DNA from: Astropecten irregularis
Taxonomy: Eukaryota; Echinodermata; Asteroidea; Paxillosida; Astropectinidae
NCBI GenBank assembly: GCA_963971285.1
Contig: OZ020246.1
Span: 21,373,217-21,437,216, forward strand
Length of the DNA: 64,000 bases
Reading direction: 5' to 3'
A model generated the notes under the pieces. It saw nothing but the letters and a program-made list of their open reading frames with translations. It had not been told where the DNA came from and did not search any database. Positions 11,956-24,596 of the stretch are shown piece after piece. The stretch's first letter is position 1; each line of letters starts with the position of its first letter. A program made the position numbers and the translations under genes.

Positions 11956-14900
11956 ATGGCCGCGCCACCGGCGTGTCGCAGCGGTGATTCCATGACAGTG
12001 GTGCCAGAGGAAAACGACTCGACGCCCGCCAAACCTTGCAAGCTCGACGCGCTACCGACCGAGGTCCTTCTCAAGATCCTCCGATTTCTGCCCGTCGGTG
12101 ATATCCTACGCCTGGCTGAGTTCGGACCCGGGTGCAAGCTGGGGAGAGTCGCCGCCGATCCGTCAAATTTCAGGCAAGTGGTTACACAGAGTGGGATTCG
12201 AACTACCGCCGTAAACTGACCATGCACAATTCCACCAGGGGCAAATTTCATAGAGCTGCTTGGCACAAAACTTCGCTAAGCATGACATTTCTGTCGTAAA
12301 AACAGGATTAAAAATTTCCGTGTGTTGTGTATCACTTGCAATTGGTCTTTGGCCGTTCGCTAATATCAAATGGAATTTTCAATGGTGGTTTGTTTTATTG
12401 GGCAAGCTATTTTTGTGCTATATATACGCATTTATTTTGTGCTTAGGGTGCATGCACCCAAGTATAAATGGTCCCAAAATCCGTCCGCCGAGCTCATTAA
12501 TATTAATATTTTAAATAAGAGAGTTCTGAGAGCTATAAAGATGAGGGATTGAAGAAATATGGCACTGGACCTCAAGCCTGGACTCTGGGCTTCCATATGT
12601 GATGCAATTTGATGAGAAAGTGGGTCTATTTCAGCCGCTTTGCAGAGGGATGTTTTTTTTTTGAAAATGGCTTCTTTGACTGGAGTGATCCATATACCTT
12701 GTTTTAGGGGTGGTCAGCTGAGAATGAGTATATCTCAAAAATTCAATGGTCAACCCACCATAAAATGAAAAGAAAATGAAATGTGACATGGTTGCATGTT
12801 TCATAACAGAGCAAGGATCAAAATGTCAGACTGTGGGACAGTATAAGAGTGCGTGCTCAAGATATTATTATTGTCTATATTAGTCGTGTTTGCCAATGGT
12901 GAATGTTTCCCCACATGCCGTTAACCGGTTTCTATTTCTAGTAGTGTCTGTCACATGAGCTTTCTTTGTAAATTTCCCAGGGCCAGCGATGAAACATTAC
13001 ACATCCCTCTGTTTTTCAAGGCGACGACAAAAACACATGACTCCACCGGTGGATCCTAATTAAAGTTCCAGACATGTGCCTTCAACAGTATGGCAACAAG
13101 TTTTCCTCATGTGACTGTGACTGTGACTTGTTTCCTGTGGTTCCCAGCTCGGCTGCTCGGAACATGAAGGAAGGAAAACAGAGAACATAATAGGCCCCAA
13201 TTCATCCATTCATTCATTCATTATTTGATTGGCCCAATATGGAATGTTCTTGGTTGGCTTGCAGAAGTAAAACAGATATACACGCAATGGAGGATGAACT
13301 TGGAAAAGATCGAATCACTATGCCCCGTTCATTGCAACATTATCGCTGTTTTAGAAACACAGGCCTATGATCGAAAGAGCTGTGGGTAACAATATAGCCT
13401 GCCATTCTTCTGAACTGGTGCTCGATCAGGACTGAGAGGTGAGCTCAGGTGACCCTAGACCGATAACACGGTGTCCTCTTTAAGGCTTTGATCGGGGATA
13501 CATGTGCTGGTTCGTCAGGCTCCACAGACCCGTTACCGTCCAGTGACGAAGCGAACCAGCTGTAGTATGTGAAGCCAACAAAGTCTTTCCCATCCTGTCT
13601 AGGCCTAATATGTCATTATAATAATTATGGAATTATCGAATAAAACAATGAAAACTGGCTGGATTGATTTAAGTCATTTGGAGGGTGAACAAAGCAAACT
13701 GAGTGGAGCGGGACTCGAAACTTGTGACCTCCGGAGTGAATGGGTTTCATTGCATCTGGCTCTGGCAAACAAAATGTACAAAGATAATTGACAATACCCA
13801 GCTCAGTTGGTAGAGCGCCAACAGGTTTTTGGCAGGTCGCAGATTCGATTAATCACCTTCCAATGACCTATACTCTTTTAAAGATCTGACTCCGAACTTT
13901 CATTTCTATCTCTCTTCTGTCGTGGTTCTAAATGCCTAATTTCCGTCTTTCGCTCTAACATCGCAGGGTGATCCGTTTGAGCAAGTGCTACAAACTTACT
14001 GGGGATACCTTCAACACTTTACTCTCAAGAAGAGGGAATGACATTCACCACTTGGACATCTCCAACTGCTACTGGTTGACCGCTGATGATTTCAGGTCTG
14101 CAGATGTCCGGTTGCCGAACCTGAAACACCTGGACGTCAGTCACACCAGCATTCCCTTCCGTACACTCCACGGACTCTTGTCGAGCACGAGGTCGATGCG
14201 GAGCTTGTCCTACGATGATAGATACCCGGTGAGGATGTGCGATGTCAGCACCGCCGCCGTGAGGACCCTCCGGAGGCTCGTGGAGCTGAACGCTGTGCTC
14301 GTCCCGGGAAGGTGCCTCGGTACTGACGGTGGAAGGTCCCTGCTGGACTACGGTACAGGTTACAGGAAACTGGAAGCCTTCAGCGTGGACGCTGGGTACG
14401 GAGAGGGAGTCGACTCGGAATGTTCGTGTGGGAGACGGCTCAGTGATGTCATACCTATGAGGAATCTCAGACACTTTGCGATTGGACAGCGATGCCGTGA
14501 CACGCACCCCATAAGCTTGAATTGCGACTCGGCTGAATGTTCGACCAATCACCGCTCCGTACTCTTCACTGACGGCTGTTCCCGTCGTAAAGACCATCGC
14601 AACAATGCATCCGATTGTCATCGGAGCACAGCAGACTCGCCTCCATCTAGAATACTCTCCTTGGAAACGATGCACGTACCGGACCTCAGTCTACCACCTT
14701 ATCGCTTCCTAAGATACTTAAACATTTCTGGAAGCTTTGATTTCACGGGCTTGCACTCAGTCGCCACAAATTGTCGACTCTTGGAAACTCTCAACCTTAG
14801 CTACTGTAAAGATGCCTTGAAAAAGGTGAGATCGGACAATGAACAAGTTCTTCAATTTACCATCTTTGACTTGTATTATCAAATAAAAGTAAACGACTAA

Positions 14901-17900
14901 CGGAAAAAACACGCTGTTGTGTCCCTGATATCATTTCGTCTCAATAATTCATTCAGGTTCACAGGTGCGAAGAATGGACAGACCTGTCGGCATTCCGAAT
15001 ATTTGTAGAACTTGGGACGCCGCTGAAACACCTGAATCTAAGTGGCTTGCACCTCCACCTCCCAGACAATGAGCTGTGTGAAGTCATATCCAAGCTACCT
15101 GGTAAGGTTGAACTGAACGGTGCAATCCCAATGACCCATCAGCTCCTCTCTATAATACCCCTAAATCTTCTTCATCTCTTTCATCCTCTCCACAAGACAT
15201 TCCATTTTTCTCCACCTTCCCATCTCTGGTATTTCCATGGCTGTAATTTCTTTACAGGAGGTTTTCCTCCTTGCTTGTCTATCATAATCTTTCGAAATCT
15301 GCGTCAAATTGTTTTCATGTCTTCATCTTACTTCTCAGCAGCATTCCCACATTCTTACTCCCATCACTTTCAAGTGGCAAAGATTCTTCCTAGAAGCTTT
15401 GAGACCTTACCATCCCAAGACCCATCGAAATCCATTCAATAGGACCTCATGCCTTTTCCATATTGTACTTTGCTATTTCTACTACATTATAACGACTTGA
15501 CTTGAAGCTTTGCGTGGTGGAAGTAAATAGGGTAAGGTTTACGGTGATACAATGTACAAGAATCTGTTCTATGAGAGTGTGGTTCTGAAAAGAACCGATG
15601 GTTTAACACTTGACGTTCCGAACAGTGTGCTCTGTTCATCTTCAGGACGAACCAGTCACCCTCCTGAAGATGAACAGAGCACACTGCTCGGAACGTAGAG
15701 TGTTCACCATCGGTTCTTCTCAGAACCACACTCTCATAGAAGAGATTCTTGTGCATATTAGTCCTACTACATTTATACAGATCTGGTGTCGCTCTCTTTG
15801 CCTGTTTGTGGTCTACCGGAAAGGAAAGCCTCAGTCCCTGTCGACTGTCTGACTTTTGGGCAGATAAGAAGCAGGGCTAGGAGCTGTGGAACGGAAGATA
15901 TCATCAAGTAGGTTCCCACTCCAAGGCTCCCGTTAAAATCTATACAAGAAATAAGTGTGTTAAAAAACAGTAGCAAACCCATCCACAGAAGAAACACCAA
16001 CTACAAAAGACGACCGGCATTAAACAACTCAGCTCAGTGACTCATTTTTTCCAAGATTCAGCTGGGTGACATTTATTAACTCCATGGTATTTGAAAAGCA
16101 TAAATGTTTATCATTTGATCATTTTAACATGAAATGTAACTCAAACAATAGTGTGAAATTAAAAAAGAAATTTGACTCAAATAACTTTTGGTGGAGCGAC
16201 GCCAAGAATTGAAGGGAACCTCTCCCCCAAACAGTCTGGTTTCATGGCTCAGGTTGGGGGCAACTGCCACCGAAACCATACCCATTAACAAACCACATGC
16301 ATGGCATGAGATTTCACCCTCTATAATAATGGTTGTATTACAACAGATGCGACAGGTGCTCGAGAAGTGAGTTTGGCAGAGCAGACACAGGTGCATCAAA
16401 CACGGTAAGTGTATGATTGTCCACGTGTCAAATTCTCTTCTTAGTTGATTACTCATCAATGTAACAGAGGACAAGAAAACTAAAGGACAGGTTCAACGCC
16501 TGTTTCTGTCAGTTATCTTCATTTTCCTATATCAAAGGTTCAAAATTGAAAGTAAGTTCAACTGACATTCAAATTTATGCTGTAAAGAGCATATCACCTC
16601 CATACCTCTGCTATTTTTTTGACCCTGCACTTATAATAATAATAATTTGGGAGGCTAATCATCCTCATTGGCAGCTGGGGTGCTGAATTACAAATGATGC
16701 GGCTACAACTTGATCGATCACGATTGTATTAATGGTCGTCCCTTTGGCTGCCAGCCACATCAACCCATATATGATCACAGAACACAGCCTAAGATCGAAA
16801 GTGTTTGATTTTTTTGGAGGGAGGAAAACTAGAGAACCCGGAGGAAAAACCCTTGTAGCATAGGAGAGAACGAAACGCACAACTCTACTCACATATGACC
16901 CAAGCCGGGATTGAACCCAGGCCACATAGGTGAGAGGCGAGTGCCTAACGCACTTTGCCACCTATGCCCCACTTTCCAAACACCAGAGTCACACCACTGT
17001 GGCTGCTACATTAGTCGAGGACATTTGTCCTCAAATCTTGACACACACAATCTTCCTGATATCTGAACTGATTCTTGTGCAGTCAGCAGGGCAGGAGAAA
17101 TGCGCTTACTGTGACAGTGACCTGTCCCAGCTGGTGGAAGGCTGTGCCAGGATGCAATCATTTGAGCTGATCAAGACGGGCTTCGCCTCCTTTCTCAGAC
17201 CGAGAACAAGTCCGAAAGACGAAGATGACATACAATGGTGGGTTCGTCATCAGACTGACTAGTTCAAGTCAGAGACAACGAGCTGAGTTTGACCAGGGAC
17301 TTGAACTTTACTCCTGAGGGGGCATGCAATGATCACACCTTCCCCTTAAGTTATCAAGAAGCAAGTCCACTTTTACGAGAACCTGAAATGTACTAGTCAG
17401 AACATTGCATGTGGCATGACCAGGAGCACCAACTCAATGGCCTCCCCAAATTGCTTTTAAACATTCAGTACATTCCTACAATTCATGAGAAACGCAATGT
17501 CCAGGGCATTCCAATCGGAATCATGAGTTAGCATTCAGTTCTTCTCAGAACCACAAAGCTGGGAGTTTTCTTGCATGGTGCTATGATCAAGCCTCACCAC
17601 TAGCAGCAGTTCGACCATGCCTAACGTTAGATTATGTTTTGTGTTCCAGCGGCGACATCATGGATCCAGAGAGCACGCTCCTCTGCATCTCCCGCTGGAA
17701 GCATCTCACCTCCTTGGTCCTCGCCGGACTCCCGAGTGTATTCCACGGACGGAGCCTGGTGGCCGTCGCCCGAGGGTGTCCAATGCTCCGGAGACTGTGG
17801 CTGGCGCATCTTGGACCCCATCCGTACGATCAGTGCCTGTTCATGGACGGCCTGTGTGAGGCGCTGAAACATACAAACAGACTGCTGGATTTTAGGTCTG

Positions 17901-19685
17901 ATCCAACTCAAACTCTGATATGACTAGACAATCCTCTATTAACCCTTCTTCAACACAACGAGACCTCAAAGATCTCATCTTATCGACACTACATTTCTCT
18001 AGCCGTTATTAGATCACAAACCTCCCTTGCAGATGTCTGATTTCTGCCTGGTCCAACATTCATTCTTCCCTCAACTTTTCGATTCCATTACACCTTGTGC
18101 AGCGACTGCATCTTACTACCATCTTGTAGGCAAAATGACTATTGTTTAATGACAATGGACAGCTATGTCCATATATATATGCTTTGTTCATCTTAGCAAC
18201 GTTAATAGCTGACAGCACAGCACCTAAATGATGTCACTGGCACACAGGGTTCAGACATTTCATTCTTTTTTTTCTAGGTTTGAACAGCCAAAGATTCTTG
18301 GCCTGCAGTCACTCCTGCAAAGCCTCCAGGACTGCCCAAAGCTGGAAAGACTGTGTCTCATAACACAATGTGGCAGGTACGGTGCATTTGGTTTTGTTTT
18401 AGTACCTCCCTTGTAATTACAAAGCTTGTCCAAGGAAACCCAGGCTCAGTTTCATTGTGCTGCAAAAGTATGCGCTTGTGATCAATGATCATCATTCGTA
18501 CAAGGTTTGAGACAATTTTTTTCTGGCAGTACAGGTGAGAAGTCCAAACTTATGCAAAAAAGTACCCACATGCATAACTTAGCTTATGGCTCACTAGCCT
18601 AAACTTCCTGTTTCGGTAAGCTCCGATTCTCTACTAACGGTAAGCAAAGTCATATCACTAGGCCCTAGTCTTCCAATAATCTTTACCTATCATATCAATT
18701 CTGAGACAAATTCAACCTGCATTCATCAATTATGATCTCTTTTCTTCTGCCACATACAGAATCAAAGCCTTCAATGACTTGGAAGGACTTATGGACAAGT
18801 GTGTGGATCTAACAGTTCTACAAATCATATGCAGAGCATACTATGGCACCTGCACACAGTGGCAACAGGCTTTACTGGACAAGTAAGCTCTACAGTTGAA
18901 AGTCTTTAATCAATAATGGCAACCTTCAGTGCTTAGGATCAACTAGCAATGCCTAATTTTTAAAATTGTCAAGAGTCAAAAGTGGTGTAATGTTTTAATC
19001 CCAGCAGGATGTTTCTCGAAGGCTGACTGAGAGAGCTTAGGCTTGTGCTGGGATTAAAATGCCAGGCCCTCCTCACTCTAAAGGCAGTCATTATTTCAGA
19101 TCATTATTGCAGTTGGTAGGCAGTTGGCAGCATTTGTCTTACTTGCATATTCATAAGAAATTATTGTCTTCAGTGATAAAGAGATTTATCAATTTATATT
19201 CATGAACTCAAACTGTCAACTGTTAAAAGTACGGTAATCAACCAATCAAGAAATCTTTTCCTAAGATTGGCACCGCCCCTTTTGATTTGAACACTCCAGA
19301 AGAGGCAGTTTTGAAAATGATTTTTCAGCCTAAAACTTGGCAAACAGCACAGTTTTAAATAAGATGTTTGCAGTGACACCATGTAATCTCTTCAGTATGA
19401 GTGTGTGGTTCTAAGAAGAACTGATGGCTTAACTGAACAATGTGCATTGTTCATCTTCGGGAGGGTGACTGTTTTAATAATGCTGTCCTACTGTTGACCT
19501 ACAGGTATCAGCCCAGTAGGCCAGCACTACACGTCATCCTTGCAAGTTACAAGAAGTGCGAGGGGAGCCAATGGCGCGACATCTGCGATAAGATCCCATT
19601 CGTTCATCTAGACGAGCTGACACTGTTCCAGACCCGGGTTGCAACTAAAGCGCCCTCCTGGAAGGAGATCCAGGCGATAGGATGA
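11956..19685 (+). CDS. FBXL18: F-box/leucine-rich repeat protein 18 (SCF ubiquitin ligase adaptor)
   Basis: Substrate-recognition subunit of an SCF (SKP1-CUL1-F-box) E3 ligase, from family knowledge. Exons: 11956-12173, 13967-14825, 14957-15101, a tentative small exon 16347-16366, 17083-17237, 17650-17895, 18278-18376, 18760-18882, 19505-19685. Phases agree at every join, giving about 681 residues. The F-box is LDALPTEVLLKILRFLP near residue 27. LRRs follow, for example HHLDISNCYWLT and KHLNLSGLHL. The last exons match vertebrate FBXL18 closely: LTSLVLAGLPSVFHGRSLV, CPKLERLCLI, RPALHVIL and VHLDELTLFQTRVA. Start: ATG at 11956 within AACATGGCC, upstream of the F-box. Intron 1 uses a GC donor (CAG|GCAAGT), which the frame requires. 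The linker between exons 3 and 5 is uncertain and an exon may be missing there. Confidence 0.93.
12245..12460. repeat. Fragment of the TTTCATAGAGCTGCTT repeat family
   Basis: Lies in FBXL18 intron 1. The AAATTTCATAGAGCTGCTT terminus also occurs at 22985, 23218 (inverted), 45200 (inverted) and 57384. Where both ends survive they are inverted, so this is probably a MITE family. Confidence 0.6.
13680..13850. mobile_element. Two SINE fragments in opposite orientation
   Basis: 13688-13770 is a degraded copy with a minus-strand B box (GGAGCGGGACTCGAAAC). 13795-13850 carries a plus-strand A box (GCTCAGTTGGTAGAGCGCC) and a degraded B box. They lie in FBXL18 intron 1, just before exon 2. Confidence 0.7.
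15558..15751. repeat. Near-perfect inverted repeat, arms about 93 bp
   Basis: The left arm contains GTGTGGTTCTGAAAAGAACC and the right arm its complement; both contain a CTGAAGATGAACAGAGCAC motif (or its complement). A related single arm is at 19395-19475 and a short piece near 17535. The CTGAAGATG...GCTCGGAACG arrangement resembles Penelope-like element termini. It lies in FBXL18 intron 3. Confidence 0.7.
16640..16970. repeat. Dispersed SINE/LINE-tail-like repeat
   Basis: Contains AACCCGGAGGAAAAACCC followed by GGGATTGAACCCAGGCC and GCGAGTGCCTAACGCAC. A second copy of the same layout lies at 44545-44730. This type of interspersed tail is common in marine invertebrates. It lies in an FBXL18 intron. 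Confidence 0.6.
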
Positions 19686-20078
19686 AGGGACGACATAATA
19701 GACTAGGACCTACCATACCGTGCATGACAGAAACACACAATTCTACCCTTTTACTTTCATTTCAAAGATTCTTACTGTTAAATGTGTACAGTCTTAGCTT
19801 TTCAAGATTTTTTAGCGAAAAACGGATTTGAATCAGACAAACATAGATCACTTGAGGTTTATAGCAAGCAGGAATTCAACCATTGTGATTGCTCATTTCT
19901 AAAAGTGTCGGTTGAAACTACTCCAAATGAATGAATTGATTCTTATAGACTGTTCAGCACCATTGTTGCTTGTAGGTATTCCAGATTGTGGATATCATTA
20001 CAGAGAAATGTAGACCAGTAACACAAGCATAGATTTTCTTCATAAATATGCATGCGGTTTGGGGAATGTTACTTACTG

Positions 20079-23000
20079 TCATGAGACATTGTAGTTGAAT
20101 GCTTTGCGTCTAGAGCGGGCCAGTTCTGGGTGGAATTGGGAGTTGTACCTCCCGGGTAAGTCTGTGACTTCCTTTGAACCCTCTCCCGTCCCCTCAAGTT
20201 TTTCTCCAGACAGCAATCGGTTGGCCTTGGCTCTCTCAACCGCCTCCCGTCGAAGTCGTTCCTCCCTGAGCTGCTGAATGCTGGGTCCCTGATGGTGCCC
20301 GGCCTTTTCCTCTCCTCCGCCTGTCCTCGAGGCGGATGATTTCTCCCGATGCCGGTGACCTGTCTTCCCCTCGGACCTCCGCCCCTTTTCCTCCTCCCGT
20401 TGATGTTTCTGTTTGTGCTTCTTGTGCTTGCTCTTGTGTTTGTGCCGAGTCCTTCTTCTGTCATCAGGGCTGGCTTCAGCTTCTCCAGCAGGGTCTCTTG
20501 GGACCGGTTTCCTGTCGACAGGGACGTCACTGTGAGACGGCACCTTGGTGAGGGCTTTGTCCTTGGAAGACTTTGTCAGGATGTCTGCTTTGGATCGTTT
20601 CACCCCGAGGTATTTCTCCATTGCCATCATGGGATCAAGCACCGTCTTCCTCTTCAGATCGGGACAACTGAGAATCGATATTGAAACAAATAATAAAAGC
20701 CCAAACAAGTTAACGCTTGTGACTTTTCAAATGGTTTTTTCAATTAATTTGAATAAAAACACCACATATTGAATGTTTTGAAAATAAAGAAACAAGCACA
20801 TTCGATATGAAATTTATTAAAACAACTTTATTTTATTTCACTGAAATTTGCATCATGTTTTCTTCTTTGCATAAAGTAAGGAATATCTTTTGCTATTTAA
20901 GACAATGATTCAAGTGCACTGCCAAATGACGAATCCTGTAAGATTGCTTTTAATAAACATCCTTCGTACTTTAAGACTACTCTGTGGCGAAGAATTTTTG
21001 GAGAAATCATCTCACAAATGAGCTCTGTAAAATAGACCAATGTCTTTTCATACTCTGCATATATTTCACTGACCTCAGTAATGGTAGCTGGGGAATCCCT
21101 TATCAAAATTAAATAGGACAGCATGCAACATGAGCTGAGATTTGTCGGGGGACAGAGTGATGATGAGGTGCTTTAGCACATGAACTGGAAGTCCACAGAG
21201 TTGAAAAGATAGGGTTCAACATTCTTAGGTCTTGATTCATCTTGATTCATTGCAATCCTCGAGAAATAGTTGGGAGGACATATGTCCCAGTGGACAATTA
21301 GAAACCAACTGAACCCCCCCCCCCATTGCAGGGACCATGTGTGGCTCATAAAGGCAACAATTAAAGTCTCACATCAGGGCAACAATACGAGCGAATCACA
21401 ATAGAGTGCCTTTAAGAGTTTGTAACGTATTGGCCAATCACAATGCACAGAATTTGTCAACCCAATGCACATCTGGAAAGGGTCGACCGATTGAGGACAA
21501 CAATTGAGGTCATCACCAATTCACTCAATAATGAAAATCTCACCAACAAAGTAATATTTATGCAAATTAGGCTTGCCCTTCATCGACGTGGATGAGCACT
21601 GTATACTCAGTGCTTGAGAGTGCACATGAAAAACTCATGTGCTGGCTCAGGTGGGATTCGAAACCATGACCTCCTGCTTACTAGTGCCTAGTACTCCTGC
21701 TTTCTAGTATTTGAACCCACCTGAGCAAGCACGTGACTTTTTTTCACGTGCACTCACAAGCACTGAGTATACAGTGCTCATCCACGTCGGTGAAGGGCAA
21801 GCCTTATTTGCGTAATTATCTATCTCCCGACCAACTGAAAATCATTTAATGTTCAAGAGTTATATTTTGTAGCCCCATTTGAGAAAATTGAAAGAAGATG
21901 TCTAAACACACTACCTTTGCTCCTCGGGATCTTTCCTATCAGGTGTCTTGAAGTACCACGGCTTGGAGGTCTGCGCCTCGGCTGAACTCTGACCCAGATA
22001 GGTCAGCAGTCCGATGCTTCGCTCGTATTTCTCCTTCGCTGCTTTCTCCTCCTTCTCGTGGTCCTCGTTCTTCTGTCCCTTGGGCTACAGGGCGACAAAC
22101 CATTGGCAAATGACAAGGATTATGATAGAATTGGCAAGAACAACCTCTAACCACACTCCAATCACAAGTGCTTGTATCAGTGATCAATGTTTGATAGTTC
22201 GGTGGCACTGTGGTATTTCAAAGTAGCTCAGACGGTAGAGCACCACTAATGCAATGGACCGTTCCAGCTTTGCTCTTAAGCCCCGCCCACTTTAGCAATG
22301 CCACGTGTTTTATATACCTCATGTGACTGAATTTGTAATGGACGACAACGACTCCAATTGGTAAATGCACAGTTTTATTGACAGTTCGGAGGTGTCAATT
22401 AACCACAGGTTGCAGGTTCAATTCCCCATACACTCAAATTTTCTTCTCTCAATGTTTTATTTGTTTATGAAGTTAATCATCAAATAATCACAAGGGAAAC
22501 TGACTGAATTTTAAAGTCATTGAAAAGTGAACAAAGAAAAATTTACTGGAGCGGGATTCGAACTGGCGACCTCCTGAATACCGTTACCGTACAGGTACCG
22601 GTTCGAATCCCGCTCCAGTAAATTTTTCTTTGTCTATGAAGTTTAAGTCCAAACTAAAGAGGAACAATTGGGGGTCCATGATTGCAGACGTTTATGCGGG
22701 TGAGTTTGTGCAATTTATGGACTTGACTTACCTTCTCTGCGCTGAGGTGGCTGAAAAGGTCGACGTGACTGAATGTGGTGTCCCGGTCACTGGTGGTCTG
22801 CAGGGCAAGATGCTCATCCTTGTTGGTGTCTGAGGTCAACTGACCAGGCACAGGTTCTCCTGACAGGTTCTGCTGCTGGTCAGGTGCTGCTGGTAGCTGC
22901 TGTGCTTTTCTTCGAAGCAAAGCTGTCCTGGCCTCTTGCTCCTGAGATCATAGATGATACTTGGTTAGTTATTTCAATCCAAGGGCCAATTTCATAGAGC

Positions 23001-24596
23001 TGCTTGTAACTTGTAAGCACAAAATTTGCTTTAATAAGCATGAAAAGTCTTCCTTGACCAAACATAATTACCAACCAAATTTTCATGTGATATTTACTGC
23101 TTTTGACTTGTATTCTGCCAATGTTTACTGAGGATAATATTCATAAGGAGTTTTTGGCTGGCATACTGATCTTATTTACCAAGATTTATGGTGCTAAAGC
23201 AACTTTTGCTGCTAAAGCAGCTCTATGAAATTGGTGACTAGACATTAAAGTCATGGGGTTGAATGCTCTGTAGAATTTTCATGTGGTGAATTCTAACTTG
23301 AACTTGAACAGCACAGCTTTCATAATCATGCCTCGCAGTGGCCTTATCATTAACAGTAAACAAATTGAGCTAGATGCGAATCCAACTCCTTACTTGAATA
23401 CATAAATCATGTTAGGAACTCTTCACACAAGCAAATTACAAATGAGACTAATAGATTATGCAAGGGAATCATAATATAACCAATCAGCATTATTCCATCT
23501 CGAATATGTGAATATATAATGAATAAGTTCTTAAACAAATAAGGAGCAGACAGCTGAATGCAGAGAGCCGGCCAGAAGGATGGACACAAAGATGAAATCA
23601 TTTTTTCATTGGCTTTTGGCACATTGCTACGCAGCTCGCCAAAAACCCCAAAATATGAACTTGCTCCAACCAAGCAAAGGAAATGCATTAGGCGTCAATA
23701 GAAATAACACGGCAATATACACCAAGCGGCATAACAACTTACTGCGAGGGCAGCTCGCTCATCAGTTCGCTTCTTCTCCTCAGCAGCTTGTGCTTCATCC
23801 CGTTTGACTCGCTCGATGTTCTGCCGACTCCTGACATGCCAACTGCATGATGTTAAGCCAACAACAAGAAAAGTTAACAGATAACTCACAATTAAAACCA
23901 ATACAAGTAATAAACTGCTGCAAACTGCTCATCAGCCAAAATGACCTGAAATAATATCAAATGCTTAAAGTTAGGAGGGCCTGACGCGTTTCGATCCTGT
24001 GCTTTAAAGGGAGAAAAAGTTCCACTTATTACTAATTGCGATGATTGTAACCCTTGGTCCATGTCACCACGACAGACCAGGGGTGACTATCATCGCAATT
24101 TCTTGCAAACAGTCATGACTGTTCAGAATTAGTGAAAACAAACATTTAAAATGCAGGTCAGGTCCCATCTCTATGCCAGACCAAAGGGTTAAGATCATCG
24201 CAACTAAAAACTTCAAGCTGATTCCGTTGGTCGAACATCCTGGATTTTTTGGTCTGTGTGCTGTGTGCGTGCGTAACAAGTTGGGTCAGCACATGGTTTT
24301 TGTGACGTCACGAGCACTGCCTTGCGCGTTGACCAATCAGCGCGGCGCTTGTCACACACGGCACTGTTCCCATCCGTGTTACAGTACATGGGAAATTTTT
24401 CGCTGTGCCTAGACTGTCACTAGTTCGGAATGTGGGCAAAACCATTGCAGAGATAAAACTCATGATATTCAGTAAACAAATCTGTAATGTGACTTAAAAG
24501 CCAGCACATTAGTCTACCCAATAAATGTCGTACATGAAACCTAAAATATTTCAGTTTTTCAAACCAAACTAACCTCTTCTTTGGAAGAATATTCAT
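20079..24596 (-). CDS. LENG1: Leukocyte receptor cluster member 1 homologue (LENG1)
   Basis: Conserved nuclear protein of the Cir N-terminal family; a link to the spliceosome is family knowledge, not visible here. Exons (minus): 24596-24574, 23842-23743, 22941-22732, 22084-21915, 20667-20079, about 363 residues with matching phases. The N-terminus reads MNILPKKSWHVR then VKRDEAQAAEEKKR, the Cir_N domain (residues 1-40). The middle has DLFSHL, then SIGLLTYLGQSSAEAQTSK-PWY. Next come LDPMMAMEKYLGVK, a long Lys/His/Arg-rich tract, PSIQQLREERLRREAVERAK and the C-terminal RYNSQFHPELA. Human LENG1 is about 264 residues; the basic tract accounts for most of the extra length. It converges with FBXL18, 393 bp between stop codons. 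A donor-like GTAAGT sits two bases after the stop. Promoter and exon 1 are duplicated at 36.2-36.4 kb. Confidence 0.93.
21561..21813. mobile_element. Palindromic MITE/SINE-derived inverted repeat
   Basis: The ends AGGCTTGCCCTTCATCGACG and its complement enclose arms of about 105 bp. The arms carry tRNA-like B boxes (GGTGGGATTCGAAACC on one side, a diverged mate on the other). The same SINE type is seen at 54478-54516 plus 56301-56340. It lies in LENG1 intron 4. Confidence 0.75.
22440..22640. mobile_element. SINE copy with snap-back tRNA-like head
   Basis: A minus-strand SINE (tail GAAACTGACTGAATTTTAAA, B box complement TGGAGCGGGATTCGAAC) is joined head to head with a second plus-strand B box (GGTTCGAATCCCGCTCCAGT). 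The two ends could fold on each other. It lies in LENG1 intron 3. Confidence 0.75.
22982..23240. mobile_element. About 255-bp MITE with TTTCATAGAGCTGCTT termini
   Basis: Starts GGGCCAATTTCATAGAGCTG and ends CAGCTCTATGAAATTGGTGA, with further inner complementarity. It is the clearest two-ended copy of this family in the window and lies in LENG1 intron 2. Confidence 0.75.
23935..24215. repeat. Repeat cluster: Penelope-type terminus and inverted ATCATCGCAA motifs
   Basis: The minus strand of 23960-24010 reads AGGATCGAAACGCGTCAGG, similar to the 3' half of a type I hammerhead; the CTGATGA half is not evident. 24036-24210 carries three copies of a GATGAT..TAACCCTTGGTC motif in alternating orientation, also seen at 61615-61680. 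All of it lies in LENG1 intron 1. Confidence 0.55.

Noticed and set aside
14025-14675. 216-codon minus-strand ORF
   Set aside because: Shadow of FBXL18 exon 2, whose plus-strand frame has LRRs and matching splice phases.
24300-24310. TGACGTCA (CRE) as a LENG1 regulatory site; also at 61540
   Set aside because: Both occurrences share surrounding repeat sequence (GTGACGTCACGAGC next to GTAACCCTTGG motifs) and lie in introns, so they are most simply repeat-borne.
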